Source: Pelagibacterium sp. (GTDB lineage: Bacteria > Pseudomonadota > Alphaproteobacteria > Rhizobiales > Devosiaceae). From it: DNA of 64,000 bases. This document shows, in pieces, positions 62,024 through 64,000 of this stretch; the stretch's first letter is position 1, and each line of letters begins with the position of its first letter. Location of the stretch: the NCBI GenBank assembly GCA_002723255.1, contig PBNW01000078.1, positions 1-64,000 on the forward strand, read 5' to 3'. The notes beneath the pieces were generated by a model. That model was not told the DNA's origin. It searched no databases and saw nothing but the letters and a program-made list of their open reading frames with translations. A program made the position numbers and the translations under genes.

Positions 62024-63508
62024 ATGACCTCATTGACCGCCTATCGCGCGCAGTGGTTTGGCAATGTGCGCGGCGATCTTCTGGCCGGCCTCGTTGTTGC
62101 TCTCGCGCTCATTCCCGAAGCCATTGCGTTTTCAATCATTGCCGGGGTCGATCCCAAGATCGGCCTTTATGCATCGTTTTCAATTGCCGTCATCACCGCT
62201 ATCGCCGGCGGACGTCCGGGGATGATCTCGGCAGCGACCGCGGCAACCGCCGTTCTCATGGTCACGCTGGTGCGCGATCACGGGCTGCAATATCTGCTTG
62301 CCGCAACCGTTCTGGCCGGGCTGTTGCAGATCGGCATGGGTGCGCTCAAGCTGGGCAATCTCATGCGGTTCGTCTCGCGCTCGGTGATGACCGGGTTCGT
62401 GAACGCGCTTGCGATTCTCATTTTCATGGCGCAACTGCCCGAGCTGATCGGCGTGCCGGGGCTGACCTATGTCATGGTAGCAGCGGGCCTGGCCATCATT
62501 TATCTGTTCCCCCGTTTGACTCGGGCCGTGCCTTCGCCGCTGGTCTGCATCATCGTTCTGACCGTCGTCAGCCTATCGTTCGGGCTGGACGTGCGCACTG
62601 TCGGCGACATGGGCGAGTTGCCCTCGACGCTGCCTGTGTTTCTGATTCCGGATATTCCGCTAAACCTCGACACGCTCATGATAATCCTGCCCTATTCGGC
62701 GGCAGTGGCTGTGGTCGGTTTGCTCGAATCGCTGATGACGGCGCAGATCGTCGATGACCTGACCGATACCCCCTCGGACAAGAACCAGGAGTGCATCGGG
62801 CAGGGGCTGGCCAACACCGCTACGGGCTTTATCGGCGGCATGGCGGGCTGCGCGATGATTGGGCAGTCAATCATCAATGTGAAATCGGGGGGTCGCGGGC
62901 GGCTTTCATGCTTTGCAGCGGGCGTGTTCCTGTTGTTCATGATCGTGGTGCTTGGAGACCTTGTGGCCCGCATCCCGATGGCCGCACTGGTTGCGATCAT
63001 GATCATGGTATCGATCGGCACCTTCTCGTGGTCCTCGATTCTCAACCTGCGCACCCATCCGCGCTCGTCCTCGATCGTGATGATCGCAACGGTCGTGACG
63101 GTGGTCTACACCCACAATCTGGCGATCGGCGTTCTGGTTGGGGTGTTGCTGTCAGGGATCTTTTTTGCCTGGAAGATCGCCCAGCTCTTCGTTGTGCGCT
63201 CGGAGATTTCAGAAGACGGACGCCATCGCACCTATGTTGTCGAGGGGCAATTGTTCTTTGCTTCGGCCGACGATTTCATGGCAGCCTTCAACTTCAAGGA
63301 GGTGCTTGAAACCGTCACCATCGACGTCAGCCGTGCCCATATCTGGGATATTTCGAGCGTTGCCGCGTTGGACATGGCGGTGCTCAAATTCCGGCGCGAG
63401 GGGGCCACGGTCGAGATCATCGGTCTCAACGAAGCCAGTGAAACGATCGTCGACAAGCTGGCTAGCCACGACAAGCCGGGCGCCGTCGACAAGCTCATGG
63501 CACATTAG
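62024..63508 (+). CDS. SulP-family anion transporter with STAS domain
   Basis: 494-residue transporter of the SLC26/SulP family for sulfate, bicarbonate or other anions. It has ten or more TM helices (from [34 protein letters not shown]) and a C-terminal STAS domain (about 385-494, [18 protein letters not shown]...[20 protein letters not shown]). The next gene, a universal stress protein, begins 10 bases later, so the two form an operon. Confidence 0.93.
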   Translation: MTSLTAYRAQWFGNVRGDLLAGLVVALALIPEAIAFSIIAGVDPKIGLYASFSIAVITAIAGGRPGMISAATAATAVLMVTLVRDHGLQYLLAATVLAGLLQIGMGALKLGNLMRFVSRSVMTGFVNALAILIFMAQLPELIGVPGLTYVMVAAGLAIIYLFPRLTRAVPSPLVCIIVLTVVSLSFGLDVRTVGDMGELPSTLPVFLIPDIPLNLDTLMIILPYSAAVAVVGLLESLMTAQIVDDLTDTPSDKNQECIGQGLANTATGFIGGMAGCAMIGQSIINVKSGGRGRLSCFAAGVFLLFMIVVLGDLVARIPMAALVAIMIMVSIGTFSWSSILNLRTHPRSSSIVMIATVVTVVYTHNLAIGVLVGVLLSGIFFAWKIAQLFVVRSEISEDGRHRTYVVEGQLFFASADDFMAAFNFKEVLETVTIDVSRAHIWDISSVAALDMAVLKFRREGATVEIIGLNEASETIVDKLASHDKPGAVDKLMAH

Positions 63509-63518
63509 GGAGGCAATA

Positions 63519-64000
63519 ATGGGAAACAAACTTGTCGCGCTGGTCGATGGCTCGGTCTATTCCAAAAGCGTTTGTGAAAATGCGGCCTGGCTTGCAACCC
63601 GGTCGGGCCAGCCGGTCGAGGTGCTCCATGTGCTGGGCCGGCGGGACGTGCCGGTCACCGACCTGAGCGGATCGATTGCGCTGGGTGCGCGTTCGGCGTT
63701 GTTGGCCGATCTGGCAGACCTCGACGAACGCCGGGCCAAGCTGTCTCAGCAGAAGGGCAGGGCGATCCTTGAGGATGCCCAATCGATACTGACGGACGGG
63801 GGCGTGGAGGCGGTCTCTACCCGTCTGATGAATGGCGATATCGTCGAGACGTTGAGCGATCTCGAAAAGGATGCCGAACTGCTGGTCATCGGCAAGCGCG
63901 GAGAGGGTGCCGATTTCGCCAAGCTGCATCTGGGGTCAAATCTCGAGCGTGTCGTGCGGTCGTCCAAGCGTCCGGTATTTGTGGCAGCCAGGAGCTTTGT
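63519..64000 (+). CDS. Universal stress protein, partial (3' end outside window)
   Basis: The first 160 residues of a UspA-family protein. The N-terminal beta-strand MGNKLVALVDGSVYSKSVCENAAW and the ATP-binding-type loop GKRGEGADFAKLHLGSNLERVV are present. Length and whether it has a second Usp domain cannot be seen. A good AGGGAGG ribosome-binding site precedes it. Confidence 0.9.
   Translation, partial: MGNKLVALVDGSVYSKSVCENAAWLATRSGQPVEVLHVLGRRDVPVTDLSGSIALGARSALLADLADLDERRAKLSQQKGRAILEDAQSILTDGGVEAVSTRLMNGDIVETLSDLEKDAELLVIGKRGEGADFAKLHLGSNLERVVRSSKRPVFVAARSF

Noticed and set aside
1-64000. CRISPR array, prophage, insertion sequence transposase or rRNA operon
   Set aside because: No regularly spaced repeats, integrase or transposase frames, phage structural genes or rRNA sequence were recognised.

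Overview
The window looks like chromosomal DNA of a hyphomicrobial alphaproteobacterium, most likely Devosiaceae (Devosia/Pelagibacterium-like). The grounds are high-GC coding sequence, the homodimeric NADP isocitrate dehydrogenase, DUF1476 (alphaproteobacterial ATPase zeta inhibitor), DUF3126, DUF6481, a CHCC zinc-finger protein, the grxD-bolA-purL block and the purS/purQ/purL form of purine synthesis. The genus is inference. No phage, transposase, CRISPR array or rRNA operon was seen. One tRNA gene, tRNA-Leu(TAA), is present.

Layout. 1-4.6 kb: 3' part of alaS, a FadL-type outer-membrane protein and icd. 4.75-11.1 kb: a MarR regulator under a near-perfect 34-bp palindrome, a stand-alone FabF, an operon of two GFA proteins plus TfoX, a GNAT, TrmJ, a DMT permease and rpsD with a hairpin-rich leader. 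11.4-16.5 kb: a tannase-family secreted hydrolase, an SbmA/BacA peptide importer, ttcA and an inositol monophosphatase. 16.5-18.75 kb: an accessory-looking patch in which an HTH-TM-periplasmic protein and two small secreted proteins lie between two direct copies of a palindromic repeat, followed by a MITE-like element. 18.75-28.1 kb, minus strand: two MFS transporters, grxD-DUF6665-bolA-purL, purQ, an acyltransferase, a 28-residue membrane ORF, purS and purC. 28.4-33.6 kb: ATPase zeta inhibitor, DUF1801, ArsR with a frameshifted SRPBCC gene, a ClpP, an RBBP9-like hydrolase, purB and rpe.

33.7-43.7 kb: an EamA permease, CcdA, a CelD-like GNAT, the sfsA, map-radC minus-strand group, the cinA-gpt-ASCH operon, a LysM protein, tRNA-Leu, DUF6481 and three small genes, two of them exported. 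43.9-50.6 kb, minus strand: a complete TAXI-TRAP uptake module (fused permease, binding protein) with a DctB/DctD-type two-component system upstream. 50.7-56.8 kb: TraB/GumN, gluconokinase divergent from 6-phosphogluconate dehydrogenase with a LacI-type operator in between, a TetA-like exporter, a flavin monooxygenase and the CHCC zinc protein. 56.9-64 kb: an alpha/beta hydrolase, cysE, DUF3126, a BCCT osmolyte transporter, a hypothetical membrane protein, DUF6949, and a SulP anion transporter followed by a universal stress protein that runs off the window.

The window is mostly housekeeping (purine synthesis, translation, pentose phosphate, redox) mixed with transporters. The least explained parts are two families of palindromic repeats (R elements at about 3.1, 10.4, 16.5, 18.4, 31.6 and 52.3 kb; S elements at 18.5 and 30.5 kb), the cassette between two R copies, the frameshift at a G7 tract, and three proteins that depart from family norms at key places: a tannase lacking the usual cysteine pair, an SbmA with a long extra periplasmic loop, and a DctD with GAFPGA instead of GAFTGA.
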